From: an uncultured Phycisphaerae bacterium
GTDB taxonomy: Bacteria > Planctomycetota > Phycisphaerae > UBA1845 > Fen-1342
Assembly (NCBI GenBank): GCA_937928595.1
Contig: CALGJV010000009.1
Coordinates: forward strand, 104,669-168,668
Length of the DNA stretch: 64,000 bases
Reading direction: 5' to 3'
Of the stretch, positions 44,228-52,728 are shown one piece after another. The stretch's first letter is position 1; every line of letters starts with the position of its first letter. Both the position numbers and the translations under genes were made by a program. The notes below the pieces were generated by a model. It searched no databases and was not told the origin of the DNA. It saw only the letters and a program-made list of their open reading frames with translations.

Positions 44228-44242
44228 TAACTATAACCGAAC
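44228..44242 (-). promoter_or_regulatory. LexA-like site overlapping the imuA promoter
   Basis: GTTC-N7-GTTA (minus strand, 44242 to 44228) differs by one base from the alphaproteobacterial LexA consensus GTTC-N7-GTTC and covers the -10 box. imuA-imuB operons are usually SOS-regulated, so the position makes sense. Whether this organism's LexA uses this consensus is unknown. Confidence 0.35.
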
Positions 44243-44258
44243 TTTTGGCGCCCGTCAA
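44230..44258 (-). promoter_or_regulatory. Strong imuA promoter
   Basis: On the minus strand TTGACG (44253-44258) and TATAGT (44230-44235) are separated by 17 bases. The -10 box ends five bases before the ATG at 44224. Confidence 0.7.
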
Positions 44259-44479
44259 ACCCCGGGCGCGAAAATCCGGACGCCCCCCGGCGGCGGTGCC
44301 CGCGCAAAACCCGCCCGCCCGACCGTCGCCCCGGCGCCGCCGCCGCAGCCCGGTCGCAACCGACTCCCCATGCGCGCCCGAACCACCCGATAGGAACGGG
44401 AAGAGCAGAACCGAACGTCGACGTCGGCGTTCAAGGCCCTCACGACGGCCCGCCTCCCGGCGCGCCCCAGGATGCCCCC

Positions 44480-45124
44480 ATGATCATCACGCTCGACGGC
44501 CGCCGCCTGACCGACGTCCCATCCGCCGACCACCTCCAAGATCTCCTCGAGCGGATCCGCGGCACCGAGCTGGGCGATCGGCTCATTATCTCCGTCGCCG
44601 TCGACGGCCAAGTGCTGGACGACGAGCAACTGCGGACGCGGCTGGGCGCGCCGCTGCCGGCGGAAGTCCGGCAACTCGACTTGCGGTCGTCGGACCGGCG
44701 GACGCTCGTCGCCGACGCGCTCCGCGGCCTGGCGCTCGAGTTTGGAGAGGCCGCCGAGGCCCAGCAGGCCCTTGCGGACCAGTTCGGGTCGGGGGCCTTC
44801 GGTCCGGCGCTGCGCGGCGTGGGCGACTTCATCGCGCTGTGGCAGACGGCCCAGCGCGCGCTGGCCCAGTGCGGCGACCTGCTTGGCGCCGACCTGACGC
44901 TCTGGGAGCACGCGGGCCGCCCCGTGCGGGCCTGGCTGCGCGAGCTGATCGACAAGCTCAACGAGCTGCGCGGCGCGCTTGAGACGCGCGACCTCGTGCT
45001 GCTCGCCGACCTCCTGCGCTACGAGTTCCTCCCCCTGTGCGGCACGTGGCAGGCGCTGTTCGACGACCTCGCGGCGCAGTGCCCCGCCGGTCCGACCGCC
45101 GCCGCGCCCGCAGGCGCTGTCTGA
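44480..45124 (+). CDS. Conserved hypothetical protein
   Basis: 214 residues. A short beta-strand start (MIITLDGRRLTDVPSADHL) and a ubiquitin-like opening region precede a mostly helical body (about 75-190, GDFIALWQTAQRALAQ, RAWLRELIDKLNELRGAL). There is no signal peptide, so it is cytoplasmic. It has no recognisable family beyond similarity in pattern to planctomycete hypothetical proteins. It converges on the phosphodiesterase gene with 12 bases between stops. Confidence 0.7.
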   Translation: MIITLDGRRLTDVPSADHLQDLLERIRGTELGDRLIISVAVDGQVLDDEQLRTRLGAPLPAEVRQLDLRSSDRRTLVADALRGLALEFGEAAEAQQALADQFGSGAFGPALRGVGDFIALWQTAQRALAQCGDLLGADLTLWEHAGRPVRAWLRELIDKLNELRGALETRDLVLLADLLRYEFLPLCGTWQALFDDLAAQCPAGPTAAAPAGAV

Positions 45125-45136
45125 GCCCGCCGGCCA

Positions 45137-46798
45137 CTACTCAAGGTAGCCCAGGTCGCTAAGGCGCTTCTCGAGAATCCGGCGGTCGTCGTCGCTGTAG
45201 ATGTCGCGCTTCTCTTCGAGGACCTTCTCGAGCGGGGGCTCCTGCTCGACAATCGGCGGCGTCGTGAACGCCTCGGCGATCACGCGGCCCTCCATGTCCA
45301 CGGGCACGCGCAGGCCCAGCGCCGCGAGCGTCGTCGGCGTGATGTCGGCGATGCCGGCCTCCACCCGCGCGCCGCTCCGCACGTTGGGCCCGCGCAGCGC
45401 CAGGATGCCCTCCTGCCGGTGCGTCCCCTCGAGCCGGTCCGAGTGGCACCAGCGGATGGGCTGCCGCCCGCGGATCTTCCGGACCACCGCCAGCCCCGGG
45501 TGCGGCACCAGCAGCAGGTCGGGCAGGTTCGGGTGGCTCGCGCGGTCGCAGTGATAGAGCTGCTCGGTCTTGTGCACCTCCGGGAAAACGCGCACCACCC
45601 GGCCCTGCGGGTCCCGCGACTCCACCGCGCGGAAACGCTCAGCCAGCTCGTCGCGCAGCGGTTCGTACTCCTCCGGCGGCACGATGCCCAGCGGTCCGCG
45701 CCCCGCGAGGTTGATGTACAGGTAGCCGTAGATACCGGCGTGCATCACACAGGCGCGCGTCGCGGACCAGTCCACCGCCAGGTCCCGCTCGATGCCGCGG
45801 CTGCCCTGTTCAAAGCGCGTCGCCCGCCCCTTGGTCAGCCGGTGCAACCAGTGCCCGGCCCGCGTCGAAGCCTGATCCAGCGAACTGCGCAGCGCGAGGT
45901 AGCCCCAGCGCGACAGCAGCAGGTTCGGCTGCACCTTGCCGTCCAGGCTCCCGTGCCCGTGGTCCGACATGATCAGCACGGTCGCTCCGTGCCGCTCGGC
46001 GTAATCGAACAGCCGCGCCAGCGCCTCGTCCAGCCGCGCGAAGCACTGCGCCGCGAGCTCCGCCTCCGCCGGGTAGCGGTGGCTCGTCCGCGGATCAAGG
46101 TACTTCCAGGCCTTGTGCTGGAGATTGTCCACCAGCTTGAACACGATCATCAGGACGTCCCACCCGTACTTCTCCCCGCAGTACTCGGTGAGCTTCGCGC
46201 CCTGATCGAAGCTGTTGGCGATGTAGTCCAGGTTCTCGCGCAGCAGCTGCCGCCGCCCGAACGTCCCCCGCTGCCAGTTCGTCCGGTAGTTGTAGTTCGG
46301 AATGAGCCGGAAAATGTCCGCCTTCAACTCGCGCGGGTACGTGAATTCCGAGTCGATACTGGGCGTCTCAAACCCGCTGATCATGAATCCGTTCACCGCC
46401 CGCGGCGGAAACGTCATCGGCACGTTGATGCTGCCGACCCGCAGCCCCTTCTCGCCCAGCAGCTCCCAGATCGTCTTTTCCTCAATCTGGTACGTGCTGT
46501 TGAACGTCAACTTGTGCTGCGTCGCGTCATACGTCTCGAAATCCAGAATGCCGTGCCGCCCCGGCCCCTTGCCCGTCATGAACGTCGTCCACGCGGCCGG
46601 CGTAATCGGCGGCTGCGTCGAGTGCAGCACGCCCGCCACGCCCCCGGCGATGAACCGCCGCAGGTGCGGCATCCGCCCCGCATCCATCAACGGATTCAGC
46701 ACGTCGAACGTCGCCCCGTCCAAACCAATGATCAGCAGCCGGTCCACGAGCGCCTTCAGCGGCCGCACCGTCTGCGGTTGCACCGTGGTGGTCGTCAT
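45137..46798 (-). CDS. Type I phosphodiesterase/alkaline-phosphatase superfamily protein
   Basis: 553 residues. Metal ligands of the alkaline-phosphatase superfamily are visible: LLIIGLDGATFDVL at the start, the Thr nucleophile in PITPAAWTTFMTGKGPG, MSDHGHGSLDG and the late HRQEGILALRGPNV. Close relatives act on nucleotide or phosphoester substrates, some in phosphoethanolamine or phosphonate pathways, but no substrate can be assigned. There is no signal peptide. The ATG with GAGGAG upstream is preferred to the longer frame from 46846. Confidence 0.85.
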   Translation of the reverse strand: MTTTTVQPQTVRPLKALVDRLLIIGLDGATFDVLNPLMDAGRMPHLRRFIAGGVAGVLHSTQPPITPAAWTTFMTGKGPGRHGILDFETYDATQHKLTFNSTYQIEEKTIWELLGEKGLRVGSINVPMTFPPRAVNGFMISGFETPSIDSEFTYPRELKADIFRLIPNYNYRTNWQRGTFGRRQLLRENLDYIANSFDQGAKLTEYCGEKYGWDVLMIVFKLVDNLQHKAWKYLDPRTSHRYPAEAELAAQCFARLDEALARLFDYAERHGATVLIMSDHGHGSLDGKVQPNLLLSRWGYLALRSSLDQASTRAGHWLHRLTKGRATRFEQGSRGIERDLAVDWSATRACVMHAGIYGYLYINLAGRGPLGIVPPEEYEPLRDELAERFRAVESRDPQGRVVRVFPEVHKTEQLYHCDRASHPNLPDLLLVPHPGLAVVRKIRGRQPIRWCHSDRLEGTHRQEGILALRGPNVRSGARVEAGIADITPTTLAALGLRVPVDMEGRVIAEAFTTPPIVEQEPPLEKVLEEKRDIYSDDDRRILEKRLSDLGYLE

Positions 46799-46907
46799 GT
46801 CGGACTCCTCGTCTCGTCGGGGCTGCCGCGGTGACCCTGCGCCCACACGGCCGCGGTCGGCCCGCCGCCGGGCCCCCCACCCGCCGGCCCCCCCTCATGC
46901 GGGCGGC

Positions 46908-46936
46908 ACGATACCCGATTCGGCCTCGGAACGTAA
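46908..46936 (-). promoter_or_regulatory. Candidate promoter of the phosphodiesterase gene
   Basis: On the minus strand TTACGT (46931-46936) and TATCGT (46908-46913) have a 17-base spacer. Each box is only a partial match to consensus, so this is weak. Confidence 0.3.
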
Positions 46937-47062
46937 GACCGGTCGTGCGCGGCGACCACGTCCGACGGGAACCGGGGCACGGCCCGCCCCGGTTCGATGC
47001 CTCGGCGTGCGCGTTTCACAAATGCCGCGCGTCGGTCGTCGCTCGCGACTGGGCGGGAGTGG

Positions 47063-47091
47063 TTGAAATGAACGGGCCCCCGGCGTAAGCT
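47063..47091 (+). promoter_or_regulatory. tRNA-Gln promoter
   Basis: TTGAAA (47063-47068) and TAAGCT (47086-47091) with a 17-base spacer end 11 bases ahead of the tRNA 5' end, the usual distance for a tRNA promoter. Confidence 0.6.
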
Positions 47092-47102
47092 ACGCAGACC
47101 GT

Positions 47103-47173
47103 TGGGGATTAGTGTAACGGTAGCACGACTGACTCTGGATCAGTTAGTCCAGGTTCGAATCCTGGATCCCCAG
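47103..47173 (+). tRNA. tRNA-Gln (anticodon CUG)
   Basis: The cloverleaf is complete. Acceptor stem TGGGGAT/ATCCCCA (47103-47109 with 47166-47172) includes the weak U1-A72 pair typical of bacterial tRNA-Gln. The D-arm is GTG...CAC. The anticodon loop CTCTGGA gives CUG, reading CAG codons. The T-arm is CCAGG-TTCGAAT-CCTGG. The discriminator is G47173 and no CCA is encoded, so it must be added by CCA transferase. Confidence 0.96.
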
Positions 47174-47481
47174 TTTCCCCCGCTGCATCCCCAACGCAAT
47201 TTTCCCAATCCACAACGCCAACTCTCGACGAGTCCGCGATGTAGGGGATTCTCCACTTTTTGGGTCGAATGCCTTGCCGAGCACGTGAGCGGGTAGTAAT
47301 GTATTGGTATACGGGGCAAGACTTAGAACCCCGGGCCGGACTGCGTCGGCGCACGTGTCCCCCCCCGCACGTCCCGACCGCCGGCCCACTTTTTTGCGCC
47401 CTGTTCGCCCGGTCCGCCGCGCGCCCACCCCCCACGTCGTGACTACGCCGCCCCGGATCGTCGGATGGCTCCGGTCCGTTC
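47174..47481. other. Gene-free region after tRNA-Gln
   Basis: The 308 bases contain a patch of lower GC around 47285-47330 and long C-runs around 47360. Nothing matches a repeat of the tRNA 3' end, so no integration scar is shown. I see no gene. Confidence 0.5.
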
Positions 47482-47697
47482 TTAGGGCAAACCGCGGTCG
47501 CCCGCCAGCAGCCATTGTCGCACGTTGCCCGCCAGGTGCAGCAGCAGGTTGCCGACGCTGTTCGTGTGCGTGTTCACGCGGTGCCACAGCTCACCGGGAC
47601 CGACCAGCGCAACGGCGCGCGTCAACTGGTCCATGTGCTGGCGCAGCTTGGCCGCTGCGTACGCCACGAAGCTCGGCCCGAGTCCATCGCTTGCCAT
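47482..47697 (-). pseudogene. Truncated DinB/DUF1572-like gene
   Basis: 71 codons. The reading frame shows the N-terminal DUF1572 pattern: an opening helix with LRQHMDQLTRAVALV and then WHRVNTHTNSVGNLLLHLAGNVRQWL, which in intact members is followed by G-x-x-P-D-x-R-x-R and another 90 residues. Here it stops after GDRGLP. None of the three leftward frames beyond the stop restores the missing part, so it is a remnant rather than a simple frameshift. Confidence 0.6.
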
Positions 47698-47745
47698 CGC
47701 CGTTCTCCGCCGCCCGGCCGTGCCCGCGCGGCGGGACCATCACGT

Positions 47746-47775
47746 TTGACACGCCCGGGGACGCGTTCCTATCAT
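47746..47775 (+). promoter_or_regulatory. Promoter of the TolC-type gene
   Basis: A consensus TTGACA (47746-47751) and TATCAT (47770-47775) have an 18-base spacer. An ATG lies seven bases after the -10 box at 47783, and the preferred start at 47834 is 51 bases further on. Confidence 0.7.
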
Positions 47776-47833
47776 CGCCGCCATGTTATACGGACCGGTG
47801 AATCAGGCGCGCGGGGGGTGTGAGCACAAGCCC

Positions 47834-49705
47834 ATGCACCGATACGGCGGCGGCCCGTTGCGGATCGCGCTCATCGGATGCGTCGTCGTCGCGGGAGCCG
47901 CGCTGGCGGGGTGCCAGTCGGACACGACGGAGCCCATCGAACCGGGTATCGCCGCTTATCGCGACCGGATGGTCGCGCAGCAGGCGGAGCAGCCCACGCC
48001 GCCCGCGGCGGCCCAGCCGCCGGTCGCCCGCCCGGTCGCGGCCCAGGCCGCATTGCCGGCGAAGACCGCCCTGCTCACGCAGCCGGCCATAGCGTCGCAG
48101 CCCTCACTGGAGCAGCTCCTGGCGGAGTTTCCGGACCCGACCGAGGCGCCGCAGGTCTTCGAGAAGCGCCTGGCCGACCTGCGGGAGGAATACGCCAACC
48201 GCCAGGATCAGCGCGTCGTGCGGAACTACGAGCGCGTGGTCAACCAGGCCAACGAGTACCTGCGGATGGTGCCGCGCGCCAAGCAGGTCCGGCTGTCGCT
48301 GGCCGAATGCGTGCAACGGGCGGTCGAGCACAACTACACCGTCCGGATCGAGGCGTACGGCCCCGCGATCAGCGAGACCCAGATCGTCGAGGCCGAGGCG
48401 GCCTTCGACACGCAGTTCTTCCTCGACGCGTCGTACGCGAACCTCGATCGCGCGGTCATGCTGGGCGCCTATCCGGCGCAGTCGGACACGCGCTCGCTGA
48501 CCGGCGGTTTCCGCAAGCTGCTGCCGACCGGGATGCAGGCGTCGGTCGGCCTGGGCCAGCGCCGCTACGCCGACGCGCTGCCCAAGTCGTCCGACCGCTG
48601 GAATCCGAACTGGACGTCGAACTTCGTGGCCGAGCTGCGCCAGCCGCTGCTGAGGGGCTTCGGCCTCGACGTGAACCGCGCGCAGATCAACATCCGCCGC
48701 ACCGAGTACGAGATCAGCCAGGACCAGTTCCTGCAACGGGTCCGCGACACGCTGCTGACGGTCGAGACCGCGTACTGGCAGCTCGCGCAGGCCCGCCGCA
48801 ACGCCGCCATCATCGCCGAGATCGTCGCCCAGAACTTCGCCACGTACCAGAACATGCTGGAGCGCCTCGGACACGACGCCACCCAGGTCGAGGTCGAGAA
48901 CGCCAAGAGCCAGTGGCAGACGCAGTACGTCGTATTTCTGGAGACCATCAAGAACGTCCGCGACGCCGAGGACCGGCTTCGCAACCTGCTGAACGACCCG
49001 AGCCTCAAGCTGTCGGACGATATCGAGATCATCCCGACCGAGGTGCCGTACGTCGCGCCGACGATCGTCGACCAGTTCGCCGAGGTCCGCACGGCGCTGG
49101 ATCGCCGCGTCGAGATCCGCTCGGCTCGCCAGCGCATTGAGGCCGCCCGCGTCAGCACCGCGGCCGCCAAAAACGCCATCCTGCCGCAGCTCGACGTGGC
49201 GTTCCAGTACGAGGTCGACGGCCTCGAGCGCTCGGCCGATGCGTCGTTCGACAACATGACCACGAACCGCAATATCTCGTTCACCGTCAGCGCCCAGTTC
49301 GTTTACGCGCTCGGCGAGCGCGCCGGCCGGGCCGCCTACCAGCGCGCTCGCCTCGTCGAGGCCCAGGCCGTCGTCGGCCTCAACCAGATCTGCGACAGCG
49401 TCGTCGAGGAAGTCAACACGGCCGTCCGGACGCTCATGGTGCGCTACGAGCAGCTTCCCCCTCAGTTTGAAGCCGTCCGCTCGGCCGACCGCCAGCTCCG
49501 TGCTCTTCAGGCCCGCACCCAGCGGATCGACCCGACCTACTTGCAGACCGAGCTGTCCGGCGTGCAGCAGCTCGCCAACGCCCGCACTCGCCTGCTCGGC
49601 GTCGTGACCGACTACAACCTCGGTCTGATCGAGCTGGAGCGCGCCAAGGGCACGCTGCTCGATTACAACAACGTCGTCGTCACGGATGTCCGGTCCGTCC
49701 GCTAG
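47834..49705 (+). CDS. TolC-family outer-membrane lipoprotein
   Basis: 623 residues from this start. The lipoprotein signal reads MHRYGGGPLRIALIGCVVV then lipobox L-A-G-C (Cys about residue 27). Long alpha-helical hairpins typical of TolC-type outer-membrane efflux proteins fill 260-600, for example TVETAYWQLAQARRNAAII and RVEIRSARQRIEAARVS. No ABC or RND partner is nearby. An in-frame ATG at 47783, seven bases after the -10 box, could instead initiate a leaderless form with a 17-residue N-terminal extension. Confidence 0.85.
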   Translation: MHRYGGGPLRIALIGCVVVAGAALAGCQSDTTEPIEPGIAAYRDRMVAQQAEQPTPPAAAQPPVARPVAAQAALPAKTALLTQPAIASQPSLEQLLAEFPDPTEAPQVFEKRLADLREEYANRQDQRVVRNYERVVNQANEYLRMVPRAKQVRLSLAECVQRAVEHNYTVRIEAYGPAISETQIVEAEAAFDTQFFLDASYANLDRAVMLGAYPAQSDTRSLTGGFRKLLPTGMQASVGLGQRRYADALPKSSDRWNPNWTSNFVAELRQPLLRGFGLDVNRAQINIRRTEYEISQDQFLQRVRDTLLTVETAYWQLAQARRNAAIIAEIVAQNFATYQNMLERLGHDATQVEVENAKSQWQTQYVVFLETIKNVRDAEDRLRNLLNDPSLKLSDDIEIIPTEVPYVAPTIVDQFAEVRTALDRRVEIRSARQRIEAARVSTAAAKNAILPQLDVAFQYEVDGLERSADASFDNMTTNRNISFTVSAQFVYALGERAGRAAYQRARLVEAQAVVGLNQICDSVVEEVNTAVRTLMVRYEQLPPQFEAVRSADRQLRALQARTQRIDPTYLQTELSGVQQLANARTRLLGVVTDYNLGLIELERAKGTLLDYNNVVVTDVRSVR

Positions 49706-51833
49706 CCCGTTGCCGGACGCCCCGGGGGCACGGCCCGCCGCCGCGCTGCGGCGCGGACCCGTTCCGGCCGTGCTGCTCGGGCTGCTCGTCTTCGTCCCCA
49801 GCATCGGCCACGACTTCACCTACGACGACATCCCGCTCATCGTCGAGAACCCGCGCCTCGCGCGGCTCACCGACTGGCGCGCCATCTGGCTGTCCAACTG
49901 GTGGGAGGCGACCGGCGCCTCGGCCGACGTCAACGCGCGTCGCGACCCGTTGTACCGCCCCCTGACGCTCTTCTCCCTGGCCCTCAACTATGCCGTCGGC
50001 GGCCTGCGCCCCGCCGGCTACCACCTCGTAAACGTCCTGCTGCACGGCGCGGCGTGCGCGCTGGTGTGGCTGCTCGTGCGTCGGCTCAGCGGGGACACCG
50101 CGCTCGCCGCGCTGGCGGCGCTGCTCTTCGCGGTCCACCCCGTCCACGTCGAGGCGGTCGCGAACGTCGTCGGCCGGGCCGAGGTGCTCGCCACGGTCCT
50201 CCTGCTGGCCGGACTGCTGGTGCTGCTGCCGCCGGACGGCCGCCCCGGCCCGCTCCGCGTCGCGGGCGCCACCGCCCTCTTCGTCGCCGCGCTGCTGGCG
50301 AAGGAGACCGCGGTTTCGTACGCCCCGATCGCGCTCCTGGCGCTCTACCTCGTGGGCACGCCGCCGCGCCCGCCGTTCCGCTGGTGGCTCGTGCGGGCGG
50401 CGATCCTGCTGGCTCCGCTCGCCCCGTACTTCGCCGCGCGCCACGCCGCCCTGGGCGGCCGGCTCTTCCGGACCACGCCCGGCGGTGTGGCGCTCAACCC
50501 GCTCGTGCTCGCCACGCCGGCGGAGCGCGTCACCGGCGCGCTCGAGGTGCTGGGCCACTACACCCGGCTCGTGTTCCTGCCCGACCGCCTCGCGTCCGAC
50601 TACGGCCTCGCTGTGATCGACCCGCGCGCCGGCTTCACGCCCATGGCGGCCCTCGGCTTGGTCACGGCGGCGGCGCTCGCCACGGGCGCCGGGGTCGCGC
50701 TGTACCGCTGGCGCCGCCCCCCCCTGGCGGCGGGCCTGACGCTGCTGCTGCTGGCGAGCTACGCGCTCATCTCGAACACGGTACTGCTCATCGGCGTGGC
50801 CGTCGCCGAGCGGCTGTTCTACTGGTCCTCGGTCTTCGCGCTGACACTCGTCGCCCTCGGCGTCCTGAAGGTCTGGCGGACACACTGCGGCCCGGGCGGC
50901 CGCCTCGTCGACAGCGCGCGCCTGCTGCGACTGCTCGGGGGCCTGCTGGTCGTCGGGCTGGCCGCGCGCAGCGCCGTCCGCGTGCTGGATTGGCGCAACA
51001 ACCTCACGCTGCTGGCTCAGGACGTGCAGACCGTCCCGCAGAGCGTCCATGTGAACAAGAACTATGCCGTCGTGCTGATGCAGCTCGCCGTGAACCTGAC
51101 GGAAGCGCGCGACCGCGACCAGCTCCTCGCCCAGGCGGCCGGATACCTCGATACGGCCCTGCGAATCAACCCGGTGTACACCGACGCGCTGGCGATGCGG
51201 GCACAGCTCGCACTGCTCCAGGGCGATTCCGACCGGGCCTGGCTCTACGCCGAAAGCGTGCTCCAGCTCGACCCGTTCGACGCCGACGCCCGCGCCGTGC
51301 TGGCCCGGCTCCGCGGCGACAGCAGCGCCCGCCGCATCCCCGCGCTGCGCGCCGACGTCGGCACGCGCCCCGCCGACCCCGAGCTGCGCCGCAAGCTCGC
51401 GGCCGCGCTGCTCCAGAACGGCGAACCGCGCGCCGCGCGGGCCGAGCTCGAGGAACTCCTGCACATCGCCCCCGACGACGTGGACGCCTGGCGCATGCTC
51501 GGCGAGGCGCTGACGCTGCTGCGCGAGGTGCCCGCCGCGCGGGCCGCCTTCGAGCGCGTGCTCGCCCGCCAGCCCGACGACTGGACCGTTCACAGCAACC
51601 TCGCCGCGCTCCTGGCCGCCACCGACCCCGCGGCCGCGCTGCGCCACGCCGAGCGAGCCCGATCCCTCCGGCCGGACGACCTCCGCACCGCGGTGAACCT
51701 CGCCGAGGCGTACGCAGCCAACCGCCGACGGGCCGAAGCCGTCCGGCTGTACCGGCAGATCCTCGGCGGACTCGACGAGGATGACCCCTTCCGCAACGTG
51801 GTCGCAGCCCGCATCGCCGAGCTGGAGCGTTGA
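49686..51833 (+). CDS. TMTC-like membrane protein with TPR repeats
   Basis: 715 residues. About 11 membrane helices occupy residues 25-430, and TPR-like repeats follow (about 450-705, for example AVLLQNGEPRAARAELEELL and AFERVLARQPDDWTVHSNLA). Family motifs of the TMTC/DUF1736 group are plain: FTYDDIPLIVENP, YRPLTLFSLALNYAV, and HPVHVEAVANVVGRAEVLAT. In animals TMTC proteins are O-mannosyltransferases of the ER; bacterial members are uncharacterised but resemble GT-C transferases that use polyprenyl-phosphate sugars. The start overlaps the TolC gene by 20 bases, so the two are coupled. Confidence 0.8.
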   Translation: MSGPSASPLPDAPGARPAAALRRGPVPAVLLGLLVFVPSIGHDFTYDDIPLIVENPRLARLTDWRAIWLSNWWEATGASADVNARRDPLYRPLTLFSLALNYAVGGLRPAGYHLVNVLLHGAACALVWLLVRRLSGDTALAALAALLFAVHPVHVEAVANVVGRAEVLATVLLLAGLLVLLPPDGRPGPLRVAGATALFVAALLAKETAVSYAPIALLALYLVGTPPRPPFRWWLVRAAILLAPLAPYFAARHAALGGRLFRTTPGGVALNPLVLATPAERVTGALEVLGHYTRLVFLPDRLASDYGLAVIDPRAGFTPMAALGLVTAAALATGAGVALYRWRRPPLAAGLTLLLLASYALISNTVLLIGVAVAERLFYWSSVFALTLVALGVLKVWRTHCGPGGRLVDSARLLRLLGGLLVVGLAARSAVRVLDWRNNLTLLAQDVQTVPQSVHVNKNYAVVLMQLAVNLTEARDRDQLLAQAAGYLDTALRINPVYTDALAMRAQLALLQGDSDRAWLYAESVLQLDPFDADARAVLARLRGDSSARRIPALRADVGTRPADPELRRKLAAALLQNGEPRAARAELEELLHIAPDDVDAWRMLGEALTLLREVPAARAAFERVLARQPDDWTVHSNLAALLAATDPAAALRHAERARSLRPDDLRTAVNLAEAYAANRRRAEAVRLYRQILGGLDEDDPFRNVVAARIAELER

Positions 51834-51848
51834 GCGCCCGCCGCCCGC

Positions 51849-52628
51849 TCAGGGCCAGAGCACCGCGTCGGGGAGCCGCGCCTTGACCTGCGCCAAAGCC
51901 TTGCGCGCCTGCGCGTACGTTTCGTACCGTCCTGCCAGCACGACGTAGCGCGTCTCGCCGCCCCGTGGTTCCCGCCGCACTTCCGCCGGCAGTCCGTCCC
52001 CGCGCAGCTGGGCGGCCAGCTCGTCGGCGCTGCTCGCCGACGCGAACACGCCGCACTGCACGGCGAAATGATCCGGGCGGAGTTGGAGCCGCCGCGCGGC
52101 GACCTTCTGGTACGCCCCCTGCGGGAACTTCTCGAGCAACTCCCGAAAGGCCCGCTGCGCCGCGCTCCACTGCCCCGTGCGCTCCAGCGCCAGCGCCAGC
52201 CGGTACCGCAGCGCGTCCTCGGGCGCGCCGGCCGGCAACTGGTCCACGGCGCGCCGCAGCGCCTGCACCGCGCCCGCCCAGTCCTCGTCCTCGAACCGCA
52301 TCACCCCGAGTACGGCCCAGGCGCCGCCCGCGACCTGCGGATCGCCGGCCTGCGCCGCGGCGCGTTGCAGGTCCGCGTACGCCTGCGCCCGCCGGCCGGT
52401 CTGCGCGTACGCCATCCCGCGCACGTACAGCGCCCGGGCGGCCTCCGGCTGCGTGCCAGCGGACCCCAGAAACCCCGACAGCCTGGTGACGGCGGTGTCG
52501 TACTGCCGCGCCCGGTACGCCGCCTCCCCCTCGGCCAGCAGGTCCGGCGCGCGCGGGCCCGCCGATTCGCAGCCGCTCAGCCCGCACAACACCACGAGCC
52601 ACGCACCGATGGCAACCGTTCTGCTCAT
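51849..52628 (-). CDS. Lipoprotein with TPRs and a SPOR-like domain
   Basis: 259 residues. The lipobox L-S-G-C (Cys about residue 20) is followed by three or four TPR-like repeats (about 30-170). A C-terminal SPOR-like domain (about 185-255) shows FAVQCGVFASASSADELAAQL and TRYVVLAGRYETYAQARKAL. SPOR domains bind denuded peptidoglycan at septa. The Met at 52628 opens the signal peptide; the earlier open frame is not coding. It converges on the TMTC gene with 15 bases between stops. Confidence 0.85.
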   Translation of the reverse strand: MSRTVAIGAWLVVLCGLSGCESAGPRAPDLLAEGEAAYRARQYDTAVTRLSGFLGSAGTQPEAARALYVRGMAYAQTGRRAQAYADLQRAAAQAGDPQVAGGAWAVLGVMRFEDEDWAGAVQALRRAVDQLPAGAPEDALRYRLALALERTGQWSAAQRAFRELLEKFPQGAYQKVAARRLQLRPDHFAVQCGVFASASSADELAAQLRGDGLPAEVRREPRGGETRYVVLAGRYETYAQARKALAQVKARLPDAVLWP

Positions 52629-52716
52629 GACGAAAGCGTACCGCCGCCCGCCGCGCGCGCGAACCGGCCCGCGGCGTTTCGCGCCGCCGGGCGCTGCGGC
52701 GGTGCCCGCGCGCGGG

Positions 52717-52722
52717 TACAAA
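52717..52722 (+). promoter_or_regulatory. -10 box of mtnA
   Basis: TACAAA ends six bases before the mtnA ATG and no ribosome site is present. Confidence 0.4.
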
Positions 52723-52728
52723 ACCCGC

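Larger units (their letters stand above)
46799..47102. other. Divergent intergenic region
   Basis: The 304 bases hold a weak minus-strand promoter for the phosphodiesterase gene and the tRNA-Gln promoter. A Pro-coding-looking high-GC stretch is present but has no gene. Confidence 0.55.

Noticed and set aside
47150..47173. An attachment site at the tRNA-Gln 3' end.
   Set aside because: No second copy of the tRNA end, no integrase and no mobile genes are in the window.
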